Shown piece after piece: positions 9,185 through 18,195 of a DNA stretch of 64,000 nucleotides. The notes under the pieces were generated by a model, which did not search any database, was not told the DNA's origin, and was given only the letters and a program-made list of their open reading frames with translations. Within the stretch, counting starts at the first letter, position 1. Every line of letters begins with the position of its first letter. The stretch is taken from assembly GCA_963822765.1 (NCBI GenBank), contig CAWGJL010000023.1:1-64000 (forward strand). Direction: 5' to 3'. This DNA is from Palsa-504 sp963822765 (GTDB lineage: Bacteria > Actinomycetota > Actinomycetes > Streptosporangiales > Streptosporangiaceae). Both the position numbers and the translations under genes were made by a program.

Positions 9185-9544
9185 TCAGAGTTTGACGACC
9201 GTCTTTCCGACGTTCTCGCCGCGCATCATCGCGAGGAACGCGTCCAGCGTGCCGTCGAGGCCGTCGACGACGGTCTCGCGGAAATGCAGCTTGCGGTGGC
9301 GGCACAGCCGCCGGCCTCGGGATGAACTCGGGCTGCAGGTCGAGCTCTTCGTTGAAGAAGAAGGCAATCCGGCCCCGCATGTACGGGTCGATCGACAGGT
9401 ACTCGTTGGCGACCAGGATCGCCCCGGGCCGGGCGCGGGGATCGGCACCTCGCGCAGCGCGAACTCCAGCGGCGCCAGGCGGCCCGCCGGACGCGCCTCC
9501 AGGTGCCACGCACGGCCGGTGGCGGGCAGGGTCTGCTCGGACAT
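9185..9544 (-). pseudogene. MDR-family NADP-dependent oxidoreductase, internally deleted
   Basis: Begins MSEQTLPATGRAWHLEARPA at ATG 9544, shifts frame near 9425 to AILVANEYLSIDPYMRGRIA and NEELDLQPEFIPRPAA, then jumps near 9300 to KLHFRETVVDGLDGTLDAFL and ends GENVGKTVVKL at 9185. These match the N-terminus and extreme C-terminus of the CurA/YncB-like medium-chain reductase family (normally ~335 residues), leaving out about 200 central residues including the nucleotide-binding fold. Non-functional as read. Confidence 0.75.
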
Positions 9545-9571
9545 AAGGATCAAGTCCCTTCGAGGAACTTT

Positions 9572-9591
9572 AGATTACGATAGCATAATCT
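9572..9591. promoter_or_regulatory. Palindrome, candidate TetR operator
   Basis: AGATTACGATAGCATAATCT, inverted arms AGATTA/TAATCT, 28 bp upstream of the reductase remnant start. A related TAGATTACG occurs on the minus strand near 10383, upstream of the TetR gene at 9674-10258. Confidence 0.4.
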
Positions 9592-9622
9592 GACAAGGAA
9601 TCCGGGGGCAAGACCCGTCCAT

Positions 9623-9642
9623 GAAATTATCTTTGTAATTTC
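9623..9642. promoter_or_regulatory. Palindrome, candidate operator
   Basis: GAAATTATCTTTGTAATTTC has perfect 7-bp arms (GAAATTA/TAATTTC) with a 6-bp spacer and is strikingly AT-rich for this genome. It lies between the reductase remnant and the 3' end of TetR 2. Confidence 0.4.
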
Positions 9643-9673
9643 AAGGATGCTCACGCCGGCAGCGCGGCCCGTC

Positions 9674-10258
9674 CTATCGCCGGCCTTCGGCGCCGAGCAG
9701 CGTGAGGGCGCTCTGGATGCCCTGATCGAGAACCACGTCGGCGAGCTGGCGGTCGGTCAGGGCGCGGGAGAGTTGCAGCGTCCCGACCATCAGGGCGTAG
9801 ATGCTGAGCGCCTGCGCGCGCGCTGACTGCGGATCGCCGGGTGCCACCCGGGCGGCGACGTCGTCGATGACGGCCAGCACGCCGTCGGTGTACGCGCGCC
9901 TGGTCGGGTCCGCGCTGCGGGCGATCTCGTCGAGCAGGGCGGCGGACGGGCAGCCGTGCTCGGGGCTGTCGCGATGCCGCACCGAGAGGTACTCGCGCAG
10001 GAACTGCTCGGCTCCGGCCGGCCCGGGTGCCGCCGCGCCCAGGCCCTCGCGCTGTTCGCGGAGCTGGTCGGCGACCGCGGCGGCGACCAGGTCGTCCTTG
10101 GAGTCGAAGTGGGCGTAGAACGCGCCGTTGGTCAATCCCGCGTCGGCCATGAGCGCGGCAATCCCCGAGCCGTCGATGCCGTCGGTCTTGAACCGGCGGC
10201 CGGCCGCCTCGATGATCCGCCGCCGGGTCATCTGCTTGCGCTCTCTCCCGTACCGCAC
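9674..10258 (-). CDS. TetR/AcrR-family transcriptional regulator 2
   Basis: 194 residues from GTG 10258, preceded by AAGGAG 6 nt upstream; the longer frame to 10321 lacks a site. HTH region RRRIIEAAGRRFKTDGIDGS and ALMADAGLTNGAFYAHFDSK, C-terminal ligand domain ending LTLLGAEGRR. It is a clear paralogue of the TetR gene at 6563-7135, nearly identical over the recognition helix, so both may bind similar operators. The promoter region upstream (10310-10395) is AT-rich and contains TAATTTAATTTCG and a TAGATTACG half-site on the minus strand. Likely represses the neighbouring hydratase and reductase genes; inference. Confidence 0.9.
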   Translation of the reverse strand: MRYGRERKQMTRRRIIEAAGRRFKTDGIDGSGIAALMADAGLTNGAFYAHFDSKDDLVAAAVADQLREQREGLGAAAPGPAGAEQFLREYLSVRHRDSPEHGCPSAALLDEIARSADPTRRAYTDGVLAVIDDVAARVAPGDPQSARAQALSIYALMVGTLQLSRALTDRQLADVVLDQGIQSALTLLGAEGRR

Positions 10259-10548
10259 CGCACGCTCCTTCACCCGCCGGCAGGCCGCTTCGTCCGCCGC
10301 CCAGATTGAGAGTACGGTCATAATTTAATTTCGCCCAGCCTCTTGCCCCCGGCCGCACTCCCGCCCTATAGTCGTATGAGCGTAATCTAATACTCCATCA
10401 TCCTCGCCGGCCGCGAACCCGGGGCCGGGCGGCAGGCGATCCAGCAGATGGGCCACTGGCTGCACCGCCGCCTGCCGGCGAAACAAACCCGTACCGCGCC
10501 ACTCGTCACTTCAGCGCCTGGCCGGCGCACCGACTCCCGGAGAATGAC

Positions 10549-11253
10549 ATGACTCAGCTCGTCGACCAGACCGTCCTCGTCACCGGCGCCAACCGCGGCA
10601 TCGGCCGTGAATTCGTCCGCCAGCTCCTCGACCGCGGGGTCGCGAAGGTCTACGCCGCCGCCCGCGACCCGCAGACGATCGTCGCGGACGACCCCCGCCT
10701 GGTCCCGCTGCAGCTCGACGTCACCGACGCCGGCTCGGTGGCCCGCGCCGCCGAGATCGCGCAGGACGTGAGCGTCGTGGTGAACAACGCCGGCATCGCC
10801 CGCGCCGCCTCGGTCCTCGACGCCGACACCGCCACCCTGCGCAGCGAACTGGAGACGAACCTCCTCGGCACCCTCGCCGTGACCTCGGCCTTCGCCGACC
10901 GCCTGGCGCAGCGTTCCGGCGTCGTGATCAACATGGCCTCGGTCGCCTCCTGGGTCCCGTTCGGCGGCACCTACGGGATTTCCAAGGCGGCCGTGTGGAG
11001 CGCCACCGACTCCATGCGCCTGGAACTCGAACCCCGAGGCGTCCAGGTCGTCGGAGTCCACGTCGGGTACGTCGACACCGACATGAGCGCCAGCATAGAC
11101 GCCGCCAAATCGAATCCCGCCGACGTGGTCCGCCAAGTCCTGGACGGTGTCGAGAAGGGCGACGTGGAGATCCTGGCCGACGACTTCACCCGCGCGGTCC
11201 GCGCCAGCCTCCACCAGCCGATCGAAACCCGGCTCGCCCCGTTCCTCCCATAG
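10549..11253 (+). CDS. SDR-family oxidoreductase
   Basis: 234-residue short-chain dehydrogenase/reductase. The NAD(P)-binding motif TGANRGIG is at residues 12-19, NNAG at 79-82, and the catalytic set is near Ser131, Tyr142 and Lys146 (TYGISKAA). Classical SDR length and order. GVHVGYVDTDMSASID matches the post-catalytic region. Substrate unknown. ATG 10549 follows GGAG. It is divergent from TetR 2 across an AT-rich 290-bp gap, a typical regulator/target layout, and is followed by an MDR reductase gene. Confidence 0.9.
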   Translation: MTQLVDQTVLVTGANRGIGREFVRQLLDRGVAKVYAAARDPQTIVADDPRLVPLQLDVTDAGSVARAAEIAQDVSVVVNNAGIARAASVLDADTATLRSELETNLLGTLAVTSAFADRLAQRSGVVINMASVASWVPFGGTYGISKAAVWSATDSMRLELEPRGVQVVGVHVGYVDTDMSASIDAAKSNPADVVRQVLDGVEKGDVEILADDFTRAVRASLHQPIETRLAPFLP

Positions 11254-11405
11254 CGGTCAGGACAGCCGGCCTGACCGGCGGCGATACTGCGCCCCCTGTC
11301 CGGCCGGGTGTTCCTGGCTGAGACGAGGCTTGCGATGACGCCTTGCTGATGGGAAAGCGATCTTTGCGCTGCCGTGAGCAGCGCAAACCAGAGACGGAGA
11401 GAACC

Positions 11406-12410
11406 ATGAAGGCATTTGTGGTCGAGCGGTACGGCGACGCCGACACCGTGCGCGCCGGCGATATGCCGGATCCGAAGGCAGGCGCTCATGACGTCCTCGT
11501 CCGGATTCACGCGGCGAGCGTCAACCCGCTCGACCTCAAGATCCGCGACGGCGACCTCAAGGCGATCCTGCCGTACCGGGCGCCGTTCGTCCTCGGCAAC
11601 GACCTCGCCGGCACGGTCGTCGCCGTCGGCGCCCGCGTCACCCGCTTCACCGCCGGCGACGAGGTCTACGCACACCCGGACCAGAACCGGATGGGCACGT
11701 TCGCGGAACTCATCGCGATCCACCAGGACGACGTGGCGACCAAACCGGCCACGCTCACCATGGCCGAGGCCGCATCCATCCCCCTGGTCGGATTGACCGC
11801 CTGGCAGGCCCTGGTCGAGCGCGCCGACCTGCGGCCGGGCCAGAAGGTCCTCATCCACGCCGGCGCCGGCGGCGTCGGCACCATCGCCACCCAGCTGGCG
11901 AAACATCTCGGCGCCAGCGTGGCCACCACCGCGAGCGCGACGAAGGCCGACCTGGTGAAGAACCTCGGCGCAGACGTCGTCATCGACTACCGCAAGCAGG
12001 CGTTCGAGACGATCCTGCACGACTACGACGTCGTCCTCGACACCATCGGTGGCGAGACACTCGACAAGTCTCTGCAGGTGCTCAAGCCGGGCGGGACAGT
12101 CATCAGCGTCGCCGGACCACCCGACCCCGCCTTCGCCAAGGAAGTCGGCGTCAACCCCGTCATCCGGCTGGCAATAGCGGCGTTGAGCTACCGGATCCGC
12201 CGGCGTGCCCGGCGACACCAGGTGACGTACTCGTACCTGTTCATGAAGGCCAGCGGTGACCAACTGCGCGAACTCACCGCCCTCATCGACGCCGGGATCA
12301 TCCGGCCGGTCGTGGACTCCGTCTTCGACTTCGACCAGACCCGCGAAGCCCTGGCCCACCTCGAGCAAGGACGCACCAAGGCCGGCAAGGTCGTCATCCG
12401 CATGAAATGA
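11406..12410 (+). CDS. NADP-dependent oxidoreductase (MDR, quinone-reductase type)
   Basis: 334 residues from ATG 11406 with GGAGAGAA just upstream (an in-frame start at 11343 lacks a site). N-terminal GroES-like domain (AFVVERYGDADTVRAGDMPD, VNPLDLKIRDGDLK, FVLGNDLAGTVVAVG) and Rossmann domain with HAGAGGVGTIATQLAKHLGA, the AGxGGVG cofactor motif. No zinc-ligand cysteines, consistent with quinone oxidoreductase-like members. Ends QGRTKAGKVVIRMK. Probably transcribed with the SDR upstream and the hydratase downstream. Confidence 0.9.
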   Translation: MKAFVVERYGDADTVRAGDMPDPKAGAHDVLVRIHAASVNPLDLKIRDGDLKAILPYRAPFVLGNDLAGTVVAVGARVTRFTAGDEVYAHPDQNRMGTFAELIAIHQDDVATKPATLTMAEAASIPLVGLTAWQALVERADLRPGQKVLIHAGAGGVGTIATQLAKHLGASVATTASATKADLVKNLGADVVIDYRKQAFETILHDYDVVLDTIGGETLDKSLQVLKPGGTVISVAGPPDPAFAKEVGVNPVIRLAIAALSYRIRRRARRHQVTYSYLFMKASGDQLRELTALIDAGIIRPVVDSVFDFDQTREALAHLEQGRTKAGKVVIRMK

Positions 12411-12538
12411 CCGCACCCGCCGCCCCAGGCCGCCCGGCCGGCACGCCCCCGCGCACAGAATGCGCCGCCGTTTCACGCGGGAGCGTGACCCGCACGAATG
12501 CCCGAAACCATCCACCAGCCCACTCACAGGAGGATCAC

Positions 12539-13513
12539 ATGGACACATCGCAAAGGAACTCCCAGCCCGAAGGACACATTGCCATCGAAGGCCACGCCGG
12601 GGTACTTGTCGCTCGTATCGACGGAGGCCCGCATGCGTTGTTCGATGCCACGATCGCCAAACAACTGAAAGAACTCGTTGATCGCGCAGACCGCGATCCG
12701 GACATCCACGCGGTCGTCTTCACCGGCACGCACCCCGATCGCTTCCTGAGTCATTCCGATGTTCGCTGGCTACAAAAAGGTGGCACCGGATTCCCGCCCA
12801 TCAACACACGCATCGCCAGGCTCGTCGCGCGCACGGCGAGACTCATCAATAGACTGCCAATTGTCAGAACGCTCGCGGGGATGACCCGGCTCAAGACACT
12901 CTTGCAGCTCGACAGCTTCCACGCGACCTTCCTGAAGATGAATGCCAGTGGCACCATCTTCATCGCGGCACTCAATGGTTCGGCACTTGCCGTCGGCGCG
13001 GAATTGGCATGGGCATGCGATCTGCGCGTCATGGCAGACGGGGACTTCGTCATCGGCCTGACAGAAGTCCTGCTCGCACTCACCCCGGGTGGCGGAGGCT
13101 CTCAACGACTGCCCCGCCTGATCGGTACCCAGCAGACGCTAGTCGCTGTTCTCGAAGGCAGGCCCTTCACACCAGCAGAGGCTCTCTCACTCGGCGCAGT
13201 CGACGAAGTGGTGCCCCAGGAAAAGGTACTCGCGCGTTCGATAGAGCGCGCAGAATACCTCAGCCTACGATCAAAGAAATCTCTCGGAGCCATCAAGCGA
13301 TCCATCTACTTCGGCAGCTCCCTGTCGCTCGAACACGGCCTGCAGCTGGAGCACGCCGAGTTCCTCGTCAGGGATCAATCCAAGGAAGCTCAGCGGCGGA
13401 TGCTCGAATACATTGCTACCACCGACGCCACCGGCGAACTCCCCCTGCTGGACCGGGACACGTACGCACGGGCACTCAGCGCCGGCCGTATCGGAGGAAG
13501 TTCCAGCGAGTAG
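12539..13513 (+). CDS. Enoyl-CoA hydratase/isomerase family protein 2
   Basis: 324 residues from ATG 12539 with AGGAGG 5 nt upstream. Crotonase fold: AVVFTGTHPDRFLSHSDVRW, IAALNGSALAVGAELAWACD, and LTEVLLALTPGGGGSQRLPR. An extra ~35-residue helical stretch (ARLVARTARLINRLPIVRTL) sits between the first and second motifs. Codon usage looks less GC-biased than its neighbours (several ATT, GAA, CAA codons), suggesting separate origin. Substrate unknown; the context of SDR and MDR reductases suggests acyl-CoA metabolism. Confidence 0.88.
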   Translation: MDTSQRNSQPEGHIAIEGHAGVLVARIDGGPHALFDATIAKQLKELVDRADRDPDIHAVVFTGTHPDRFLSHSDVRWLQKGGTGFPPINTRIARLVARTARLINRLPIVRTLAGMTRLKTLLQLDSFHATFLKMNASGTIFIAALNGSALAVGAELAWACDLRVMADGDFVIGLTEVLLALTPGGGGSQRLPRLIGTQQTLVAVLEGRPFTPAEALSLGAVDEVVPQEKVLARSIERAEYLSLRSKKSLGAIKRSIYFGSSLSLEHGLQLEHAEFLVRDQSKEAQRRMLEYIATTDATGELPLLDRDTYARALSAGRIGGSSSE

Positions 13514-13896
13514 ACCGAGCTCCACGACACGCCCCGTACGTGCCGTGATGCCCACAACATCACGAACCACCGGGCTTAATCGAGCGCAGGCGCGGTCTCG
13601 GGGTCGTTCACAGGACGTGGCGGCCAGGTCCCGTCCACGCGCCGCTTGCTTTGCCGGACGCTGTCCGCCATGACATCGACCACGGTGACGCAACCTGGTA
13701 TGGGCCTAGCCGGATAGTCGCCGTGGGGGTCAGCACCAATTCAGCACCACGTCCGGAAACGACGGGAACGAACCGGGAATAACCGGCATAACGCCGAGGT
13801 GCCGCACGGCCGCAGATCGGCCCCGGCATGCCGTCAGCTCGGCCACCGGACATCCCGCCAGACCGGCACCGACCTGCAGAAACGGAACCCCGGCTG
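13514..13896. other. Gap with no supported gene
   Basis: 383 bp between the accessory part of the window and the core block. Short open frames only, without motifs or ribosome binding sites. Confidence 0.5.
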
Positions 13897-15066
13897 TTAC
13901 TTCAGCAGCTGGCGGGCCATGACAATGCGCTGGATCTGGTTGGTGCCCTCGTAGATCTGGGTGATCTTCGCGTCGCGCATCATGCGCTCGACCGGGAAGT
14001 CGTTCACGTAGCCGTAGCCGCCGAGCAACTGGACCGCGTCGGTGGTCACCGACATGGCCACGTCCGAGGCCAGGCACTTGCAGGCCGAGGAGAAGAAGGT
14101 CAGGTCGCCGACCTGCTCCCCGGCCATGGCCCGGTCGGACCGGGCCGCGGCCGCGTAGGTCAGCTGGCGGGCCGCCTCGAGCTTCATGGCCATGTCGGCG
14201 ATCATGAACTGCAGGCCCTGGAACTCGGCGATCGCGCGGCCGAACTGCCTGCGTTCCCGGACGTAGCCGAGCGCGTAGTCCAGGGCGCCCTGGGCGATGC
14301 CCAGGGCCTGCGCGGCGATCGTGATGCGGGTGTGGTCCAGGGTGCGCAGCGCGATCTTGAAGCCTTCTCCCTCGTCGCCGACCAGCCGCGAGGCCGGGAT
14401 CGCGCAGTCGTCGAAGTACAGCTCCCGGGTCGGCGAGCCCTTGATGCCGAGCTTGTGCTCGGGCGCCCCGTAGGTGAACCCGGGGTCCCCGTCCTCCAGC
14501 ACGAAGGCCGAGATCCCGTTCGCGCCCGCGTCCGGGTTGGTGACGGCCATCACCGTGTAGTACTTCGACACCCCGGCGTTGGTGATCCAGCGCTTCACGC
14601 CGTTCAGCACGTAGCCGTCGCCCGAGCGGACCGCGCGGGTCTTCATGGCGGCCGCGTCCGAGCCCGCCTCGGGCTCGGACAGCGCGTAGGAGAACATCGC
14701 CTCGCCGCGCGCGACCGGCGTCAGGTAGGCGGCCTTGACCTCCTCGGACGCGCCGAGCAGCAGCGGCACGGTACCCAGCTTGTTCACCGCCGGGATGAGC
14801 GAGGACGACGCGCAGGCCCGCGCCACCTCCTCGATCACGATCGCGGTGGCGATCGCGTCGGCGCCCGCGCCGCCGTAGGCCTCCGGGATGTGCACCGCCT
14901 GCAGGTCGGCCTTGACCAGAGCCTCGTACACGTCCCAGGGGAACTCGCTGGTCCGGTCGACCTCGGCGGCCCGGGGGGCGATCTTGTCGTCGGCCAGCGC
15001 GCGAACCGACTCGCGGAGCGCCTCGTGCTCTTCGGACAGGGCAAACGCGGGGAAATCAAGGCTCAT
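13897..15066 (-). CDS. Acyl-CoA dehydrogenase
   Basis: 389-residue FAD-dependent acyl-CoA dehydrogenase. Signature 1 YALSEPEAGSDAAAMKTRA, FAD-side segment RWITNAGVSKYY, and C-terminal QLLGGYGYVNDFPVERMMRD then AKITQIYEGTNQIQRIVMAR, placing the catalytic base at about Glu373. Oxidises acyl-CoA to 2-enoyl-CoA and passes electrons to ETF; etfA/etfB lie at 53.6-55.3 kb. Substrate (short or branched chain) cannot be decided. Apparently monocistronic. Confidence 0.93.
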   Translation of the reverse strand: MSLDFPAFALSEEHEALRESVRALADDKIAPRAAEVDRTSEFPWDVYEALVKADLQAVHIPEAYGGAGADAIATAIVIEEVARACASSSLIPAVNKLGTVPLLLGASEEVKAAYLTPVARGEAMFSYALSEPEAGSDAAAMKTRAVRSGDGYVLNGVKRWITNAGVSKYYTVMAVTNPDAGANGISAFVLEDGDPGFTYGAPEHKLGIKGSPTRELYFDDCAIPASRLVGDEGEGFKIALRTLDHTRITIAAQALGIAQGALDYALGYVRERRQFGRAIAEFQGLQFMIADMAMKLEAARQLTYAAAARSDRAMAGEQVGDLTFFSSACKCLASDVAMSVTTDAVQLLGGYGYVNDFPVERMMRDAKITQIYEGTNQIQRIVMARQLLK

Positions 15067-15137
15067 GCCTTGATGGTAGATCGGCTAGAGCGTCACGATG
15101 GTGACCTGCCTGCCCTCGGCCACCCGCCGCAATGCAT

Positions 15138-16109
15138 TCAGCGCAGGCCCTGGACCTTGATGGCGTAGAGGCTGGCCTGGTAGGTGCCGGTGTTGTCGGG
15201 GGGCAGCTTGGTGAACCAGATGAGCAGGTAGCGGGCGTGCGCCGGGGTGGTCAGGTTCAGCTCGACGGTGCTGCCCGCGGCGGCGGAGGTGGCCACCGTG
15301 CGCAGGTCGGCGAGCACCGGGCGGCGGCCGGCGCGCAGCTGGAGGGCGGCGCCCGCGTGACCGCCGAGGGAGAGCCGGACCGAGGAGATCGTGACCGTGT
15401 GACCCATGTCGACCAGCAGGCCGGTGCCGGCCTGCAGGTGCCCGAAGTCCGGGGTGGCGTACCAGTCGCTGTACCAGGGCGTGGCCGCCTGCCCCGAGAT
15501 CGCGAACGAGGCCCGCTGCGGGTCGTCGCCGTCGGCGGTCCCGGCCGGGCCGAACGCGGTCACCCGGGCCGGGGTGAGGGCCTGCACCGCCGCCGCCGGG
15601 CTGGCCGACGGGGACGCCGCGGGGCTGGACTGCGCGACGCTGGCCTGGACGCTGGGCGTGATCGACGAGGCCGGGCTGGGCTGGCGGGCCGGGCGCTGGC
15701 TGGTGGCGTCGGCCGCGCGCTGGGTCTTGCCCACGCCGGAGGCGAACTTGTAGCCGGCGAAGCCGATCACGGCCAGGACCAGGACGGCCAGGAGGGCCGT
15801 CCACCGGACCCGGCGGCGCTCGCGCTTGCGGATCGGCATCATCGGCTGGAAGGCCTCGGCCGCGGTGATCTCCTGGGCGGACCGCCACCGCTCGTCGAAC
15901 TCCTCGATCAGCGGCCCGGGATCGGTGCCCACCGCCTCGGCGATGGCGCGGATGTGACCCCGCGCGTAGAAGTCGCCGCCGCACGCCGCGTAGTCGTCCT
16001 GCTCGATGCCCTCGATGATGTTCTCCCGGACCCGGGTGCGCTCGCTGACCTCGGCCACGCTGAGACCGGCATGGCGGCGCGCCGCGGCCAGGGTCGCGCC
16101 GATGCTCAC
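15138..16109 (-). CDS. RodZ-like helix-turn-helix membrane protein
   Basis: 323 residues: an N-terminal HTH of the RodZ kind (about 1-75; IGATLAAARRHAGLSVAEVS, VRENIIEGIEQDDY), basic stop-transfer residues RKRERRRVRW, one membrane helix (about 103-122, TALLAVLVLAVIGFAGYKFA), a Pro/Ala/Ser-rich linker, and an extracytoplasmic domain with the look of a discoidin/carbohydrate-binding beta-sandwich. Likely topology is cytoplasmic HTH with external C-terminus. RodZ-type proteins link the cytoskeleton or cell wall to the membrane; the role here is inferred. ATG 16109. Confidence 0.8.
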   Translation of the reverse strand: MSIGATLAAARRHAGLSVAEVSERTRVRENIIEGIEQDDYAACGGDFYARGHIRAIAEAVGTDPGPLIEEFDERWRSAQEITAAEAFQPMMPIRKRERRRVRWTALLAVLVLAVIGFAGYKFASGVGKTQRAADATSQRPARQPSPASSITPSVQASVAQSSPAASPSASPAAAVQALTPARVTAFGPAGTADGDDPQRASFAISGQAATPWYSDWYATPDFGHLQAGTGLLVDMGHTVTISSVRLSLGGHAGAALQLRAGRRPVLADLRTVATSAAAGSTVELNLTTPAHARYLLIWFTKLPPDNTGTYQASLYAIKVQGLR

Positions 16110-16180
16110 ACCCGCCTCCCAGGCTTAACAGACCGGATATCGCAGGGAGCATGCCCGGATCGGGCGGACTCTAAGCGGGC

Positions 16181-16803
<623 letters not shown>

Positions 16804-16807
<4 letters not shown>

Positions 16808-18000
16808 TCTCCGTCCTCCTGTCCCCAGCGCAGGTAGCTGGCGGCCCGGCGGGCCCGGTCCGCGAGCTCGGCCGGATCGCGGCCGGTCACCGTGACGTGG
16901 CCGATCTTGCGGCCCGGGCGGGCCGGCTTGCCGTACATGTGCACCTTGACCGCCGGGTCGCCCGCCATGACGTGGATGTACCGGTCGTAGACGTCGCCGT
17001 CGTCGCCGCCGAGGACGTTGGCCATCACCGTCACCGGCGCGGCCAGCGCCGGGGACCCGAGCGGCAGATCCAGGACGGCCCGCAGGTGCTGCTCGAACTG
17101 GGAGGTGACCGCGCCCTCGATGGTCCAGTGGCCGCAGTTGTGCGGGCGCATGGCCAGCTCGTTGACCAGCAGCCCGCGCGAGGTCTCGAACATCTCCACC
17201 GCGAGCAGCCCGGTCACATCCAGCTCGGCGGCGATCCGCAGCGCCAGTTGCTCGGCATCCGCCGCCCGGCCGGGGGCCAGGCCGGGCGCGGGAGCGAGCA
17301 CCTCGCGGCAGATGCCGTCCCGCTGGACGGTCTCCACCACCGGGTACACCGCGCCCTGGTTGTGCGGCGAGCGGGCCGCGAGCACGGCCAGCTCGCGGCC
17401 GAACGCGACGTACTCCTCGGCGATCAGCGCCAATCCGTGCGCGAGGACGGCCCGGGCGTCGGCCGCCGAGGCGCACACCCAGACGCCCTTGCCGTCGTAG
17501 CCGCCGCTGACCGCCTTCAGCACCACCGGCCAGGTCCCGGCCGCGAACGCCTCGACCTCGGCGATCCCGCTCACCGGCGCGAACCGGGGGCAGTCGACGC
17601 CCAGGCCGGCCAGCCGCTCGCGCATGGCCAGCTTGTCCTGGGTAAACCGCAGCGCCGCGGCACCGGGCCGGACCGCGACGCCCGCCCTTTCCAGGGCGGC
17701 CAGGTGCTCGCCCGGCACGTGCTCGTGGTCGAAGGTGACCACGTCGCACGCGGCCGCGAAGTCGCGCAGGTCATCAAGCGAGCGGTAGTCCCCGACCTGG
17801 GTGCCCGCGGTGACCTGGGCGGCGCTGTCGGCCGGCGAATCGGCCAGGACGCGGAAGCCGACGCCGAGTCCGATGGCGGCCTGGGCGGTCATCCGGGCCA
17901 GCTGGCCCGCGCCCACCATGCCTACCACCGGGCCCGCCGCCGGACCCGCCACCGGGCCCGCCACGGGGGGCGCATCGGGCGCCGCCGGGGAGTCGGTCAC
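16804..18000 (-). CDS. purK: 5-(carboxyamino)imidazole ribonucleotide synthase
   Basis: 398-residue ATP-grasp enzyme that makes N5-CAIR from AIR, bicarbonate and ATP. Seen: VVGMVGAGQLARMTAQAAIG (start of the fold), DVVTFDHEHVPGEHL, VVLKAVSGGYDGKGVWVCAS (glycine-rich ATP loop), IAEEYVAFGRELAVLAARS and LVNELAMRPHNCGHWTIEGA. The first ~25 residues are a Pro/Ala/Gly run with repeated AGPVAGPAAGPV, probably disordered. Overlaps purE by 4 bp (ATGA). Divergent from the NCS1 permease gene over a 195-bp region with a palindrome. Confidence 0.95.
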
Positions 18001-18047
18001 GGTCGGTACCCTACGGGACCGGCGGGCACGCAGGTGAGCTGGGCAGG

Positions 18048-18070
18048 CACCACGGTCCGTTCGGTAAATA
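18048..18070 (+). repeat. Dispersed CCGAACGGRCCRTGGTG element, copy 1
   Basis: CACCACGGTCCGTTCGG followed by TAAATA, i.e. the reverse of the consensus. It lies between purK and the NCS1 permease. Other clear copies are at 32555-32576, 33647-33672, 63550-63572 and 63775-63800. Confidence 0.7.
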
Positions 18071-18123
18071 GCTTTTCCTACAGGAACCGGCGCGGGACGG
18101 AGGCCTGGGACCAGACGGTGACA

Positions 18124-18139
18124 CGAAAGTTAACTTTCG
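18124..18139. promoter_or_regulatory. Perfect 16-bp palindrome, candidate operator
   Basis: CGAAAGTTAACTTTCG, 56 bp before the NCS1 permease start, in the divergent purK/permease promoter region. Position fits an operator for a purine- or nucleobase-responsive regulator; no regulator gene is adjacent. Confidence 0.45.
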
Positions 18140-18195
18140 GGATACACCTGGCGGGGGTCGCGGATCTATGATCACGGCAACCGAAGGAGCAGTCG

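Noticed and set aside
10387..12548. Long minus-strand frames over the SDR and MDR genes
   Set aside because: Shadows of clear plus-strand enzymes with intact cofactor motifs.
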